The notes beneath the pieces were generated by a model. The model searched no databases, was not told where the DNA came from, and saw nothing but the letters and a program-made list of their open reading frames with translations. Of a stretch of DNA of 64,000 nucleotides, positions 43,139 to 52,631 are shown one piece after another. The position numbers were made by a program, and so were the translations under genes. Source of the stretch: Bacillus sp. (in: firmicutes). Lineage in GTDB: Bacteria; Bacillota; Bacilli; Bacillales; Bacillaceae. The stretch's first letter is position 1; each line of letters begins with the position of its first letter. The stretch spans positions 1 to 64,000 of the forward strand of contig JAPSLL010000011.1 in assembly GCA_031180805.1 (NCBI GenBank), written 5' to 3'.

Positions 43139-44869
43139 ATGAATATTCCCAAAATTCCTCTAGGAGAATGGGTAGATTCCTTTGTCGCATGGTTAACGAT
43201 AGCATTGGGTGGACTTTTTACCTTTATAACCAATGTAATCGATGGTCTATTGGATATTATCGTAAATGTATTAAGTGTAGGTCCTCCGATTGTCTTAATT
43301 CTTATCCTGACTCTTTTGGTTACATATACAAGCAGATGGCCATTAGGAGTATTTACGTTCATTAGTTTACTATTGATTGATAATCTTGGTTATTGGGATT
43401 CAAGTATTCAAACACTTGCGATTGTATTATTATCAGGATTACTTACAATCATCATTGGAGTCCCCTTAGGAATATGGTGTTCCCAAAGAAAAACCGTGCA
43501 AAGCATTGTTACGCCGATATTAGACTTTATGCAGACAATGCCAGCATTTGTTTATTTAATTCCATCCATTTTATTTTTTGGAATTGGAGTCGTACCAGGA
43601 ATTATTGCGTCATTTATTTTCGCTATTTCACCGACCATTCGTATGACGAACCTTGGAATTCAGAAGGTGCCGAATGATTTAATTGAAGCTGCAAATGCTT
43701 TTGGTTCAAGTACAAGTCAAAAGCTGTTCAAAGTTCAATTACCTTTGGCTACTCCAACGATTATGGCAGGAATTAACCAAAGTATTATGCTTGCTCTATC
43801 AATGGTTGTTACGGCTTCATTAGTTGGGGCACCTGGACTTGGAGCAGATGTTTACCGAGCGGTAAGTCAAATTGACGTTGGACAAGGCTTTGAAGCTGGA
43901 TTATCGATCGTCTTTATCGCAATCGTTCTTGATCGTATTACGCAAAACTTACGTAACCCGGCTTATAGGCATGCTGTTAAGCCTAAAATCGCTTTTTCAA
44001 TTTTAGCGTTACTTATAGTTGTTACGGCAATTGTTGTATCAATTTTTGAAGGCAAGGGTGCAGTGAATGAGGATGCGAACGGTGTTGGTGCCCAAGTAGA
44101 CTATGAAATCGTTGGGATTGAACCAGGAGCAGGATTGATGGAGTTGACCAATACAGCACTAAAGGATTACGAGTTAGATGATTGGACGTTACTTGAAGGC
44201 TCTTCTGCGGCAATGGTTGCACAATTGCAGAAAGCAATAACGAATCAAGAACCTATTATTATTACTGGATGGTCACCACATTGGATGTTCTCCTCATTCG
44301 ATTTGAAATACCTCGATGACCCGAAAGGATCATTCGGAGGTGCTGAAGATATTCATACAGTCGTAAGAAAAGGACTCGAACAGGATGCACCTGGTGCTTA
44401 TAGGATTCTTGATCAATTTTCATGGGAACCAAGTGATATGGAGGCAGTGATGGTTGATATCACAGATGGAATGGATCCATCTGAAGCTGCGGAAAAATGG
44501 ATCAATGCCAATCCCGACAAAGTTTCTGAATGGACAAAGGGTACCCAATCGGGGAATGGTGAACGAATTAAACTTGTTTATGTTGCTTGGGACACAGAAA
44601 TAGCCAGCACAAATGTTATTGGTAAGGTTCTAGAGCAAAATGGCTATAAAGTGACATTGAGCCAAGTTGAAGTTGGACCTATGTTTGCTGGTGTAGCCAA
44701 TGGGAGTGCAGATGCTATGGTTGGTGCGTGGCTCCCAACAACACATGCTGAATATTATAATACTTATAAGAACGATATCGTTGACCTTGGACGAAATCTT
44801 CATGGGACGAAGAATGGGCTAGTTGTGCCAGAGTATGTCGATATTGATTCGGTTGAAGACTTGAAATAA
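43139..44869 (+). CDS. Glycine betaine ABC transporter permease fused to substrate-binding protein (OpuAB-OpuAC fusion)
   Basis: Residues 1-290 form an OpuAB/ProW-type permease (LQTLA..., GVPLGIWCSQRK, the EAA loop PNDLIEAANAFGSSTSQKL). A last membrane helix (about 285-305) leads into an outside binding domain (about 320-576). The betaine-cage tryptophans are visible in TGWSPHW, VAWDTE and GAWLPTTH. The lobe order, with VGIEPGAG first and KLVYVAWD later, follows what I recall of B. subtilis OpuAC. In B. subtilis permease and binding protein are separate. The fused form is known from Lactococcus-type OpuA. ATG at 43139 fits the family start; GTG at 43127 is the alternative. Confidence 0.92.
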   Translation: MNIPKIPLGEWVDSFVAWLTIALGGLFTFITNVIDGLLDIIVNVLSVGPPIVLILILTLLVTYTSRWPLGVFTFISLLLIDNLGYWDSSIQTLAIVLLSGLLTIIIGVPLGIWCSQRKTVQSIVTPILDFMQTMPAFVYLIPSILFFGIGVVPGIIASFIFAISPTIRMTNLGIQKVPNDLIEAANAFGSSTSQKLFKVQLPLATPTIMAGINQSIMLALSMVVTASLVGAPGLGADVYRAVSQIDVGQGFEAGLSIVFIAIVLDRITQNLRNPAYRHAVKPKIAFSILALLIVVTAIVVSIFEGKGAVNEDANGVGAQVDYEIVGIEPGAGLMELTNTALKDYELDDWTLLEGSSAAMVAQLQKAITNQEPIIITGWSPHWMFSSFDLKYLDDPKGSFGGAEDIHTVVRKGLEQDAPGAYRILDQFSWEPSDMEAVMVDITDGMDPSEAAEKWINANPDKVSEWTKGTQSGNGERIKLVYVAWDTEIASTNVIGKVLEQNGYKVTLSQVEVGPMFAGVANGSADAMVGAWLPTTHAEYYNTYKNDIVDLGRNLHGTKNGLVVPEYVDIDSVEDLK

Positions 44870-44977
44870 AGGAGCGAGATCTACTGGAGACTCTCTCATC
44901 AAAAAATTATTTGTATTAGGGTAAACAACCACTACATCAACGATGCCCGCGATCCACGTTGAATATATCTCGAAACG

Positions 44978-45010
44978 AAAGGCAACTACCCTGCTTGGGA
45001 GTTGCCTTTT
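44978..45010 (+). terminator. Terminator after the OpuA operon
   Basis: AAAGGCAACT-CCC pairs with GGGAGTTGCCTTT around TGCTT, followed by T. Confidence 0.85.
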
Positions 45011-45390
45011 ACGTTTCTTGTAATGTAAATACTAAAAGAAACATCACATTACTATCTTTTAAACTTAGGAGTGATTGCTAGAGCAATTAATAAAGAAAAT
45101 AAAAGACAGACATTAATAGAAAGACCTCGTATTACTGCAAACAAGAAAAAATAGTTGATTTTTTAGCCTTTCTAAGTTTAAACTCAATTCGATAGCTTTC
45201 ACTAATATTCTACATTTTTCGCTCCTACTATTCCTATTTCCATTAAAGCTATTTACCAAATAATTAATATGTTAAAACACTCTTTAATCTTTTGTTTCAG
45301 TAAAAAATGTAGCGATAAAGCGACTTTGTATATCACTTCTATTAAATAAAGTTTAGTAGAGCTAATTATTCTTATTCATAGGAGGCTTCC
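45011..45390. other. Intergenic region upstream of potABCD
   Basis: About 380 AT-rich bases with no convincing gene. A minus-strand stretch at about 45060-45165 would encode a hydrophobic segment (FAVIRGLSINVCLLFSLLIA) but has no proper start codon, so it may be a remnant. No regulator gene precedes potA here. Ribosome binding site AGGAGG lies before potA. Confidence 0.4.
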
Positions 45391-46488
45391 ATGGCAAACG
45401 ATATTATTATCCGTTTTGAAAATGTAACAAAATCCTACAACAGTCACATGAGAGTATTAAAAGACGTAAGCTTTGAGCTTGAACGTGGAAAATTTTATAC
45501 ATTGCTTGGTCCTTCAGGCTGTGGGAAAACGACGATATTACGTATCATTGCAGGTTTTGAAAAACCGACAACAGGGGATGTATTCATTAATGGCAAGTGT
45601 GTAAACGACGTACCAGCAAATGAGCGTCAAGTAAACACTGTATTCCAAGACTATGCCCTTTTCCCACACTTAAATGTATTTGAAAATATAGCATTCGGTT
45701 TACGCATTAAAAAAGTAAAAGAACCTGAAATTAAAGAACGCGTAGCAGAAGCGTTAAATTTCGTAAACTTAGCGGGGTATGAAAACCGTGAAATTACTGA
45801 AATGTCAGGCGGTCAGCGTCAACGGGTTGCAATCGCACGAGCTATCGTTAACGACCCAGAAGTGATTTTACTTGATGAACCATTATCAGCACTTGATTTA
45901 AAGCTACGCACAGAAATGCAATATGAGCTACGCGAGCTCCAGCAACGACTAGGCAAAACATTTATTTTCGTTACGCATGACCAAGAGGAAGCTTTAGCGA
46001 TGAGTGATGAAATTTTCGTTTTAAACGAAGGGATTATTCAGCAATCTGGGACGCCAGTTGATATTTATGATGAGCCAATTAACCGTTTCGTTGCAGACTT
46101 CATTGGGGAGTCAAACATCGTTGATGGCGTCATGCTTGAAGACTATAAAGTCGAATTTGCTGGAAAAGTATTTGACTGTGTCGACGGAGGTATGAAGCAA
46201 AACGAAAAAATCGATGTTGTCATTCGACCAGAAGATTTACACATCACATCGCCAGAGGAAGGGAAAATTGTTGTTCGCGTCGATACGCAGTTATTCCGCG
46301 GAGTGCATTATGAGTTATCGACATATGATAAAGATGGAAATGAGTGGCTTGTACACTCGCTGAAAAAGGCTGAAGTAGGTGCACGAGTAGGTCTTGATTT
46401 CGATCCAGAGGCGATTCATATTATGCGTCTAAATGAAACAGAAGAAGAATTTGACGCACGTATAGAGGCATATACGAATGAAGCTTAA
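45391..46488 (+). CDS. potA: Spermidine/putrescine ABC transporter ATP-binding protein
   Basis: This 365-residue importer ATPase has Walker [10 protein letters not shown] (about 39-47), signature [15 protein letters not shown] (about 137-151), Walker [13 protein letters not shown], the H-loop [10 protein letters not shown] and a C-terminal TOBE/OB regulatory domain (about 270-345). It energises polyamine import with PotB, PotC and PotD. It overlaps potB by 11 bases. Confidence 0.95.
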   Translation: MANDIIIRFENVTKSYNSHMRVLKDVSFELERGKFYTLLGPSGCGKTTILRIIAGFEKPTTGDVFINGKCVNDVPANERQVNTVFQDYALFPHLNVFENIAFGLRIKKVKEPEIKERVAEALNFVNLAGYENREITEMSGGQRQRVAIARAIVNDPEVILLDEPLSALDLKLRTEMQYELRELQQRLGKTFIFVTHDQEEALAMSDEIFVLNEGIIQQSGTPVDIYDEPINRFVADFIGESNIVDGVMLEDYKVEFAGKVFDCVDGGMKQNEKIDVVIRPEDLHITSPEEGKIVVRVDTQLFRGVHYELSTYDKDGNEWLVHSLKKAEVGARVGLDFDPEAIHIMRLNETEEEFDARIEAYTNEA

Positions 46489-47281
46489 GTCAAAATCAGC
46501 GTTCATTCCATATTTACTATGGATTGCACTCTTCGTTATTGCACCGATTGGACTAATTTTTTATTATTCAATGCTCGATTTAAACGGAGAATTTACGCTA
46601 GTAAACTATAAAAATTTCTTTACGTCAGCATACTTAACGATGACGTTAACGAGCTTTTGGTATGCTTTAATTATTACGTTTTTCACGTTACTTATCTCTT
46701 ATCCAACTGCGTATCTTTTAACAAAAACAAAGCATAAGCATTTATGGCTCATGCTCATTATTATTCCTTCATGGATAAATTTATTATTAAAAACGTATGC
46801 ATTTATTGGGATTTTCGGTTTATACGGACCGATTAATGCAGTAATGGAAATATTGGGCTTCGATCCGACGCAAATATTATTTACTGACTTTAGCTTTGTG
46901 TTCGTTGCGGTGTATATTTTTATCCCGTTTATGATTATTCCAATTTTCAATGCGTTAGACAAAATGAATCCGTCATTGATTTATGCATCTCGTGACTTAG
47001 GAGCTTCACCGCTTACGACGTTCAGACGTGTTATTTTTCCTTTAACAATTGAAGGTGTTAAATCAGGTATTCAGGTAACGTTCATCCCTGCTCTTTCACT
47101 CTTCATGATTACGCGCTTAATTGCTGGGAACAAGGTGATTACACTTGGTACAGCGATAGAACAGCAATTTTTAGTTGCGCAAAATTGGGGAATGGGTTCA
47201 ACAATTGCCGTGTTCCTCATTTTAATTATGTTTGTCATCATGGTGTTTACGCGCAAAAAGAAAAAAGGAGGTCGAGCATAA
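46478..47281 (+). CDS. potB: Spermidine/putrescine ABC transporter permease PotB
   Basis: This 267-residue permease has six membrane segments and the EAA-loop segment [20 protein letters not shown] (about 170-189), which contacts PotA. The start lies within the end of potA, and its stop directly touches the ATG of potC. It forms the channel with PotC. Confidence 0.94.
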   Translation: MKLKSKSAFIPYLLWIALFVIAPIGLIFYYSMLDLNGEFTLVNYKNFFTSAYLTMTLTSFWYALIITFFTLLISYPTAYLLTKTKHKHLWLMLIIIPSWINLLLKTYAFIGIFGLYGPINAVMEILGFDPTQILFTDFSFVFVAVYIFIPFMIIPIFNALDKMNPSLIYASRDLGASPLTTFRRVIFPLTIEGVKSGIQVTFIPALSLFMITRLIAGNKVITLGTAIEQQFLVAQNWGMGSTIAVFLILIMFVIMVFTRKKKKGGRA

Positions 47282-48082
47282 ATGCGATCAAAGTTGACGA
47301 TGTCCGCTAAAGTATATTTAGCAATCGTGTTTGTTATTTTATATGCACCGATCTTCTACTTGATTTTTTATTCCTTCAATAGTGGCGGTTCAATGAGTTC
47401 ATTTGAAGGTTTTACACTTGAACATTACCAAGCCGTATTTGGTGATAATCGTTTACTCGTTATCTTAATCAATACTGTAATCGTAGCCTTATTATCTGCG
47501 TTAATAGCTACTATTATTGGAACACTTGGAGCAATTGGTATTGTTTCATTAAGAAATAAAAAAATACGAAACACGATATTATCATTAAATAATATTTTAA
47601 TTGTTAGCCCAGATGTTGTGATTGGGGCAAGCTTCTTAATATTATTCACAATAATTGGTGTTAAGCTTGGCTTTACATCTGTATTAATTTCACATATTGC
47701 ATTCAGTATCCCGATCGTTGTCATCATGGTCTTGCCGAAAATATTGGAGATGAATACGAACTTAATTGATGCAGCACTTGATTTAGGGGCAAGTCGTCGC
47801 GATGTATTAACACGCGTTATCATTCCATATATTAAACCTGGGATATTAGCTGGTTTTTTTATGGCGATAACCTATTCATTAGATGACTTCGCTGTCACAT
47901 TTTTTGTTACAGGTAACGGTTTTAGTACATTGTCTGTTGAAATCTATTCGATGGCACGTGCAGGTATTTCTTTAACTGTTAATGCAATCTCAGGGCTAGT
48001 GTTTATTGTGACAGTCGGTATTGTTGTGATGTATTATCTCATTACGATGCGGTCGAAAAAAACGGAGGGCTCTACTCAATGA
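47282..48082 (+). CDS. potC: Spermidine/putrescine ABC transporter permease PotC
   Basis: This 266-residue permease has about six membrane segments, the typical SFNSGGSMSSFEGFTLEHY outer loop near residue 30-48, and the EAA loop ALDLGASRRDVLTRVIIPYI (about 163-182). It overlaps potD by four bases (ATGA). It partners with PotB. Confidence 0.95.
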   Translation: MRSKLTMSAKVYLAIVFVILYAPIFYLIFYSFNSGGSMSSFEGFTLEHYQAVFGDNRLLVILINTVIVALLSALIATIIGTLGAIGIVSLRNKKIRNTILSLNNILIVSPDVVIGASFLILFTIIGVKLGFTSVLISHIAFSIPIVVIMVLPKILEMNTNLIDAALDLGASRRDVLTRVIIPYIKPGILAGFFMAITYSLDDFAVTFFVTGNGFSTLSVEIYSMARAGISLTVNAISGLVFIVTVGIVVMYYLITMRSKKTEGSTQ

Positions 48083-49155
48083 AATCGTTAATTCATATAA
48101 TGTTAGCAATCGTTATAGCATGTGGTCTACTTTCATTTGTTGCATCAAAGCTTGAAGCAACAGGCTCAACTGGTGGAGAAGACACGTTAGTTGTATACAA
48201 TTGGGGAGAATACATTGACCCTTCGTTAATCGACCAGTTTGAAAAAGAAACAGGCATTTCTGTTATGTATGAAACGTATGACTCAAACGAAGCGATGCTA
48301 ACAAAAATTAGACAAGGTGGCTCAACCTATGATGTTGTTGTCCCATCAGAATATACAATCGAAACAATGATTAAAGAGGATTTGTTAGTTGAAATTGATC
48401 ATTCAAAGCTTCCAAACTTGGAAAATATCGATCCTTACTTTTTAGATTTACCATTCGATCCGAAAAACAAATATTCCGTTCCGTACTTTTGGGGAACGGT
48501 TGGGGTAGTATATAATCCGAATGAGATTCCAAAACATATTACGTTTGATTCTTGGGACGATTTATGGGATCCAGCATTAAAAAATAAGGTATTTTTAGTT
48601 GATGGTGCACGTGAAGTGATCGGTATGGGATTAAATAGTTTAGGCTATTCGTTAAATTCACGTGACGAGAACGAATTAGATGAAGCATTAGAAAAATTAA
48701 AAACACTAAACGGCAATGTCAAAGCGATTATTGGAGATGAAGTTACTCCTCTAATGATAAATAATGAAGCTACAGTAGCCGTAACATTTTCTGGCCAAGC
48801 AGCAGACATGATGTCTGAAAATGAAGAGTTGAATTACGCAGTACCTTCAGAAGGCTCAAACTTATGGTTCGACAATATGGTTATTCCTAAAACCTCATCA
48901 AATGTGGAAGGAGCCCATCAATTTATTAATTTTATGCTGGATGCAAAGGTTGCTGCGCAAAATACTGATTATGTCGGATACGCGATTCCAAATAAAGCAG
49001 CATGGGAACTATTAGATGAAGAAGTGATAAACGATGAACGTTTCTATCCAGGTGAAGAAAGTCGCAAAAACTTAGAAGTATATGAAAATTTGGGACTTGA
49101 GCTGCTAGGAACATATAACGAATATTTTTTAGAGTTTAAAATGGCGTTAAATTAA
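48079..49155 (+). CDS. potD: Spermidine/putrescine-binding protein PotD
   Basis: This 358-residue solute-binding protein binds polyamines outside the membrane. LVVYNWGEYIDPSLIDQF (about 38-55), YDSNEAMLTKIRQGGSTYDVVVPSEY and YFWGTVGVVYNP are the PotD fingerprints. The N-terminus is one hydrophobic segment. A VIAC sequence (Cys15) resembles a lipobox, but the hydrophobic stretch continues past it, so the protein may be held by an uncleaved helix instead. It is the last gene of potABCD. Confidence 0.93.
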   Translation: MKSLIHIMLAIVIACGLLSFVASKLEATGSTGGEDTLVVYNWGEYIDPSLIDQFEKETGISVMYETYDSNEAMLTKIRQGGSTYDVVVPSEYTIETMIKEDLLVEIDHSKLPNLENIDPYFLDLPFDPKNKYSVPYFWGTVGVVYNPNEIPKHITFDSWDDLWDPALKNKVFLVDGAREVIGMGLNSLGYSLNSRDENELDEALEKLKTLNGNVKAIIGDEVTPLMINNEATVAVTFSGQAADMMSENEELNYAVPSEGSNLWFDNMVIPKTSSNVEGAHQFINFMLDAKVAAQNTDYVGYAIPNKAAWELLDEEVINDERFYPGEESRKNLEVYENLGLELLGTYNEYFLEFKMALN

Positions 49156-49447
49156 TTCTTCGTGATTTGAAATAATGCGCTAAAGTTATGGAGATTTCAG
49201 CTGTACCTCACATACGCTCTGGAGATGTCGTGTGCATATCATTATTAATATTAGTAGTGTAACCCTAAGCTAAACTTTTCTCAGTATAAAAACATTTCCG
49301 ATTTACAAATCTGATTCAATATTATCTCTTTTACCGATTGCTTATGATAAATAAGAGAGAAAAATAGTACATTAAGGTGGTTAGTTTTAAAGATAAATAC
49401 TAATACATCTATATTAATTACCTATTAATATCCAAGTTGTGTGCTAA
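49156..49447. other. Intergenic region after potD
   Basis: About 290 AT-rich bases between potD and the shared terminator. A 24-codon frame at about 49190-49264 (MEISAVPHIRSGDVV...) has no ribosome binding site and is not called. Nothing else stands out. Confidence 0.35.
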
Positions 49448-49483
49448 AAAAGCAGGATCTCATTAAGAGGGATACCTGCTTTT
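49448..49483. terminator. Bidirectional terminator between potD and the minus-strand gene
   Basis: AAAAGCAGG pairs with CCTGCTTTT around an 18-base loop with extra pairing, and has T-rich flanks on both strands. Confidence 0.8.
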
Positions 49484-49500
49484 ATTTGAATATCAAGGAT

Positions 49501-50610
49501 TTAAAATACTTTCCTGGTTCGAATAACTTTTTTGAGTATAGATTCATTTTTTGATTGTGGAGGCTTTTTTATAATTAAAACTAATTCAATAACTAAAGAG
49601 AGAAGCGATTTTCTAGAATAAATCATGTACTTTGGCTCCCAATCAGTTGCAAACTTAGATTTATATTTTTGTAGACCTTTAAAATTATAGTATCTTTTAC
49701 TATATAAAAAGATGTATCTCGCTACCTTCTCAAAATAAAAGGCACCTTTTTGATTACCTACATTTGCGAGCGGAGACATTCCTAAGCTACAATTTACATA
49801 ATGATTTTCTTTTGCCCATAAAATAATGGAAACAAAGAGCATATCCATTGTCCCTGTTGGACTATTTTTCTTATAACGCATCAAGTCAATACTTAATGTC
49901 GGTTTTTCCTTACCATCTGAGGGTAAACTGGCAAATGCTAGTAATTGTCCTTCAGGATTTCTAAGAGTAGCGATTGGAAATAATTCAACGTATTCAGTCG
50001 TGAACGAGCTTACTGAGAAGGATTTTTCGATTCTGCTCCCTAACCATTCGTTTGATACAAATTCTAATTCTTTCAAAAGATGTGCATGATATGGAGGATA
50101 TACAACTTCAAATAGGTATCCTTCTCTCAAAAATTTATTGCGAACTGATCTAATATTAGCTGTTTTTTTTCCTGACAATTGATATTGAGATACATTCACC
50201 TTAGCTTCTTCACCTATTTTAAAGAAATGATAGCCTCGGTCGTGAAAGAAAGCCATGAATCGATTACTCATCTGGTAAAATACAGGTGTAACCCGATTTT
50301 TCCTAGCATACTCTAAAAACTCTAATAATCCAGCCTCAAACCGACTTTCATAACCGATAGGATCTCCAAGCACAAAATATTTATTAGCTCTTTTTTTATA
50401 AGAAATTAATACAGTTTTGTCCTGTGCTAAAAAGATTTGTTTATCCTTCAAATATAGTAAATGTGACAATGTACTACCACCATATTTACGAATAAAAATG
50501 GGGATTGTCGAAATGTCAAATAACCGTTCATTAACCTGTTTAAAGGATTTCACTAATAATGCAAATATACATAGAAAGAAGATAGATGTCAGTAGTGTTA
50601 ATTTCAGCAA
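49501..50610 (-). CDS. Phosphatidylglycerol lysyltransferase-like domain protein (synthetase-only MprF relative)
   Basis: The 369-residue protein has one N-terminal membrane helix (about 3-22) and then the DUF2156/MprF C-terminal catalytic fold. LGDPIG (about 81-86), the SIDLMRY segment, LGMSPLANVG and YYNFKGLQKYKSKFATDWEP are the aminoacyl-tRNA-dependent transferase landmarks. Full MprF has about 840 residues with a flippase domain of many helices, which is absent here. The start is TTG at 50610 behind AGGAGG. It may add an amino acid to phosphatidylglycerol at the inner face. Lysine specificity is not proven. Confidence 0.82.
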   Translation of the reverse strand: MLKLTLLTSIFFLCIFALLVKSFKQVNERLFDISTIPIFIRKYGGSTLSHLLYLKDKQIFLAQDKTVLISYKKRANKYFVLGDPIGYESRFEAGLLEFLEYARKNRVTPVFYQMSNRFMAFFHDRGYHFFKIGEEAKVNVSQYQLSGKKTANIRSVRNKFLREGYLFEVVYPPYHAHLLKELEFVSNEWLGSRIEKSFSVSSFTTEYVELFPIATLRNPEGQLLAFASLPSDGKEKPTLSIDLMRYKKNSPTGTMDMLFVSIILWAKENHYVNCSLGMSPLANVGNQKGAFYFEKVARYIFLYSKRYYNFKGLQKYKSKFATDWEPKYMIYSRKSLLSLVIELVLIIKKPPQSKNESILKKVIRTRKVF

Positions 50611-50849
50611 AACTCTGTTCCTCCTAGTAAAATCTTTTTCTAAGATACCATAGGTTTGCCTATCTACCTATCTTTTTTTTCTACCTATTTCTCCCATTGA
50701 CTGAAGGTGAAGAAACATGGGTAATGGAGGATTCATATCGTATGATGAATGAATGACAATCTCACAAAGCCCAAATTAAACTCACCTTAATAGTCCTTTT
50801 TAACATCCCACTTTTTTATACTACTGTAGGCCCAAAATTTAGTATGTAG

Positions 50850-51353
50850 GTATCTATCACAAATGAAAAACAGGCCGCATCTTACTTAAATAAGTCATTC
50901 ATTAGTTTTTCCGGGTCTTATCTTCCTCAAGTATTGTCCGATTTTCGAGGTAATTATTATGTATCGACACAACAAAGGGAAAATTAAGTAATCATATATA
51001 ATCACAAATCAGGTACGAAGGGACTAGATGGAGGACAGCTTTTATTACAACATAATACGAGAAATAATGTGATAGAACGAAATATCATCCCAAATGGACC
51101 ATCACGCCTTTTTATTGTTAACTATTTTTCAACTAACAAAGATAATCTTCTTAAGAAGAATGTTTTTCATAAGGAAATGAATAAACAGGGAATATGGGTA
51201 TGGAAAGAAGAAGAATACACATCTTTTTCGGAGTTTAAAAAAGCCTCAAAAAGTGATAAGGACTCTAGTTATGTGAATCCAGGATATAAACATGCTGACA
51301 ACTATGATTTTAATCTGACGAACGATTCACCTGCATTAGAAATTGTTGAATAA
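50850..51353 (+). pseudogene. Broken gene for a parallel beta-helix-like protein, C-terminal part
   Basis: One continuous frame reads VSITNEKQAASYLNKSF... GNYYVSTQQREN, a TAA stop at 50985-50987, then VIIYNHKSGTKGLDGGQLLL, QHNTRNNVIERNII and on to FNLTNDSPALEIVE. A further in-frame TAG lies at 50847-50849. The Asn-rich turns (RNNVIERNII) and the closing DFNLTNDSPAL are typical of right-handed beta-helix proteins of the NosD/pectate-lyase-like kind. An internal GTG (51069) opens a 94-codon frame without ribosome binding site. It is most likely the 3' remains of a longer gene. Confidence 0.55.
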
Positions 51354-51505
51354 GATGTTTTTTTACGTACATTTGATTGTCAGATCTAGGCTAGATAACT
51401 TTGTTGGTTAAGTTCATGAAAAAGAGTATACGTAGTTAGTAGTTTTAAAATATAATCTTTCTTAAAGATGAACTAGGATAATTTTACTGGAAATGAGGAA
51501 AAGAG

Positions 51506-51889
51506 ATGGGAGCTTGGGGAACAGATTTATGGGAAGATGATTTTTCCTGCGATATTCAGGATGAATGGAATGAGTTGTTAGATGAAGGGATAAGTCCAAG
51601 AAAGGCAACAAAAGTGATTCTCAAATCATGGATGGAGGAATTTTCAGAATACGATGATGAGGAAGTTAGACTCGCTGATGAATCAATTCTATTCATAGCT
51701 CTAGCAGCACTTCAAATGAGATATAGAGCTTTAAATAGTTATGTTAAGAAGAGGGCAATCCAATTAATAGATAAAGGTGCAGATCTTTCTCTTTGGGAGG
51801 AAGGGGATGATGAAGATTATCAGGACAGAAAAAAGGTGTTGGAAAAGTTTAAAAGTAAATTAATATGTACAAAGGCTAGGCTGTTTTAA
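51506..51889 (+). CDS. DUF4259 domain protein
   Basis: The 127-residue acidic protein starts MGAWGTDLWEDDFSCDIQDE, the hallmark of DUF4259 (MGAWG followed by an acidic stretch). The rest is helical with many Glu and Lys. Ribosome binding site GAGGAAAAGAG precedes the ATG. DUF4259 proteins often occur near immunity-type genes, and the next gene looks of that kind, so an immunity or antitoxin-like role is possible but not shown. Confidence 0.8.
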   Translation: MGAWGTDLWEDDFSCDIQDEWNELLDEGISPRKATKVILKSWMEEFSEYDDEEVRLADESILFIALAALQMRYRALNSYVKKRAIQLIDKGADLSLWEEGDDEDYQDRKKVLEKFKSKLICTKARLF

Positions 51890-51934
51890 ATTGTTTAATA
51901 TGGTTTTACCCGATTGAACAAAAGGGGTGTTTAA

Positions 51935-52507
51935 ATGAAGTACATTTCAGCAGGGACTTATATTCTTTCACCTGTTAGAAGAGCAAGCTACATGGATAAA
52001 GAATTATTACCAGAAAAAATAGTATCAATAAGTGATTGCATATGTGAGTTTCATCCAAATATAAATATTCTATGGGGTGGTTCACATCTAAATAAACAAA
52101 ACTATTCAAATAAATTACACCTTTCCAAAGACAGCTTTGATGAAATGGAGAAATGGGTTTTAAATCAGTTTGAAAAGAACATGTTCCTTTATCCTAATAT
52201 TTTTACAACAGTAAATTTAGCGAGGGATTTTAGTAAAGCATTTTTAAACGATCTGGACGAGAGAATGATAATTGAGATTGGCTTGCCTAAGAGTTTTGTA
52301 GGTGAATTTTTAGAAGATGTAGATACGTATTCCAAATCTGATAAAGATAGATTAGGAATTGAAAAACTACTACTTACTAAAACACCTATTGATGTTGAAG
52401 CAAATTTACTTGGTTTTGAGGTAGTAGGATTTGAAGAGGGGAAGTTTCATTCCTATATTTGTAATGGCTTAGAAAAGGATTTCGATGATCAAAATATATT
52501 CTCTTAA
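51935..52507 (+). CDS. Uncharacterised protein, probably shortened by a frameshift
   Basis: The 190-residue protein starts KYISAGTYILSPVRRASYMD and ends HSYICNGLEKDF followed by a stop after eight further codons. I do not recognise the family with certainty. The GFEVVGFEEGKFHSYICNGLE end resembles immunity-like proteins, whose pattern normally continues with an ExGL...VGxExxxWxPW tail. Exactly such a tail lies in another frame directly behind (52485-52631), so the gene is probably frameshifted near 52480. A ribosome binding site AAGGGG lies ahead of the ATG. Confidence 0.6.
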   Translation: MKYISAGTYILSPVRRASYMDKELLPEKIVSISDCICEFHPNINILWGGSHLNKQNYSNKLHLSKDSFDEMEKWVLNQFEKNMFLYPNIFTTVNLARDFSKAFLNDLDERMIIEIGLPKSFVGEFLEDVDTYSKSDKDRLGIEKLLLTKTPIDVEANLLGFEVVGFEEGKFHSYICNGLEKDFDDQNIFS

Positions 52508-52631
52508 CGAAAATGGTTTATTGTCTAGTCTTGAATTAGCGGTAAAATGTAGTAAGTATAGTAATGATGAAACTGTTGGAACTGAAAGTGTAATTTGGTT
52601 TCCTTGGGCTATATATGAACATAAATTATAA
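52485..52631 (+). pseudogene. Out-of-frame C-terminal piece of the preceding gene
   Basis: A frame of 48 codons reads MIKIYSLNENGLLSSLELAV, then TVGTESVIWFPWAIYEHKL and a stop. Its ENGL and WFPW pattern looks like the natural end of the protein at 51935, with which it overlaps by 23 bases in a different frame. It has no own ribosome binding site. One indel near 52480 would join them into a protein of about 230 residues. Confidence 0.55.

Noticed and set aside
45060-45165. Minus-strand hydrophobic frame before potA
   Set aside because: No ATG or GTG with ribosome binding site; a stop precedes it. It may be a remnant or chance.
49190-49264. 24-codon frame MEISAVPHIRSGDVV... after potD, faintly like the start of RnfD/NqrB proteins
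   Set aside because: No ribosome binding site and only about ten residues of vague similarity.
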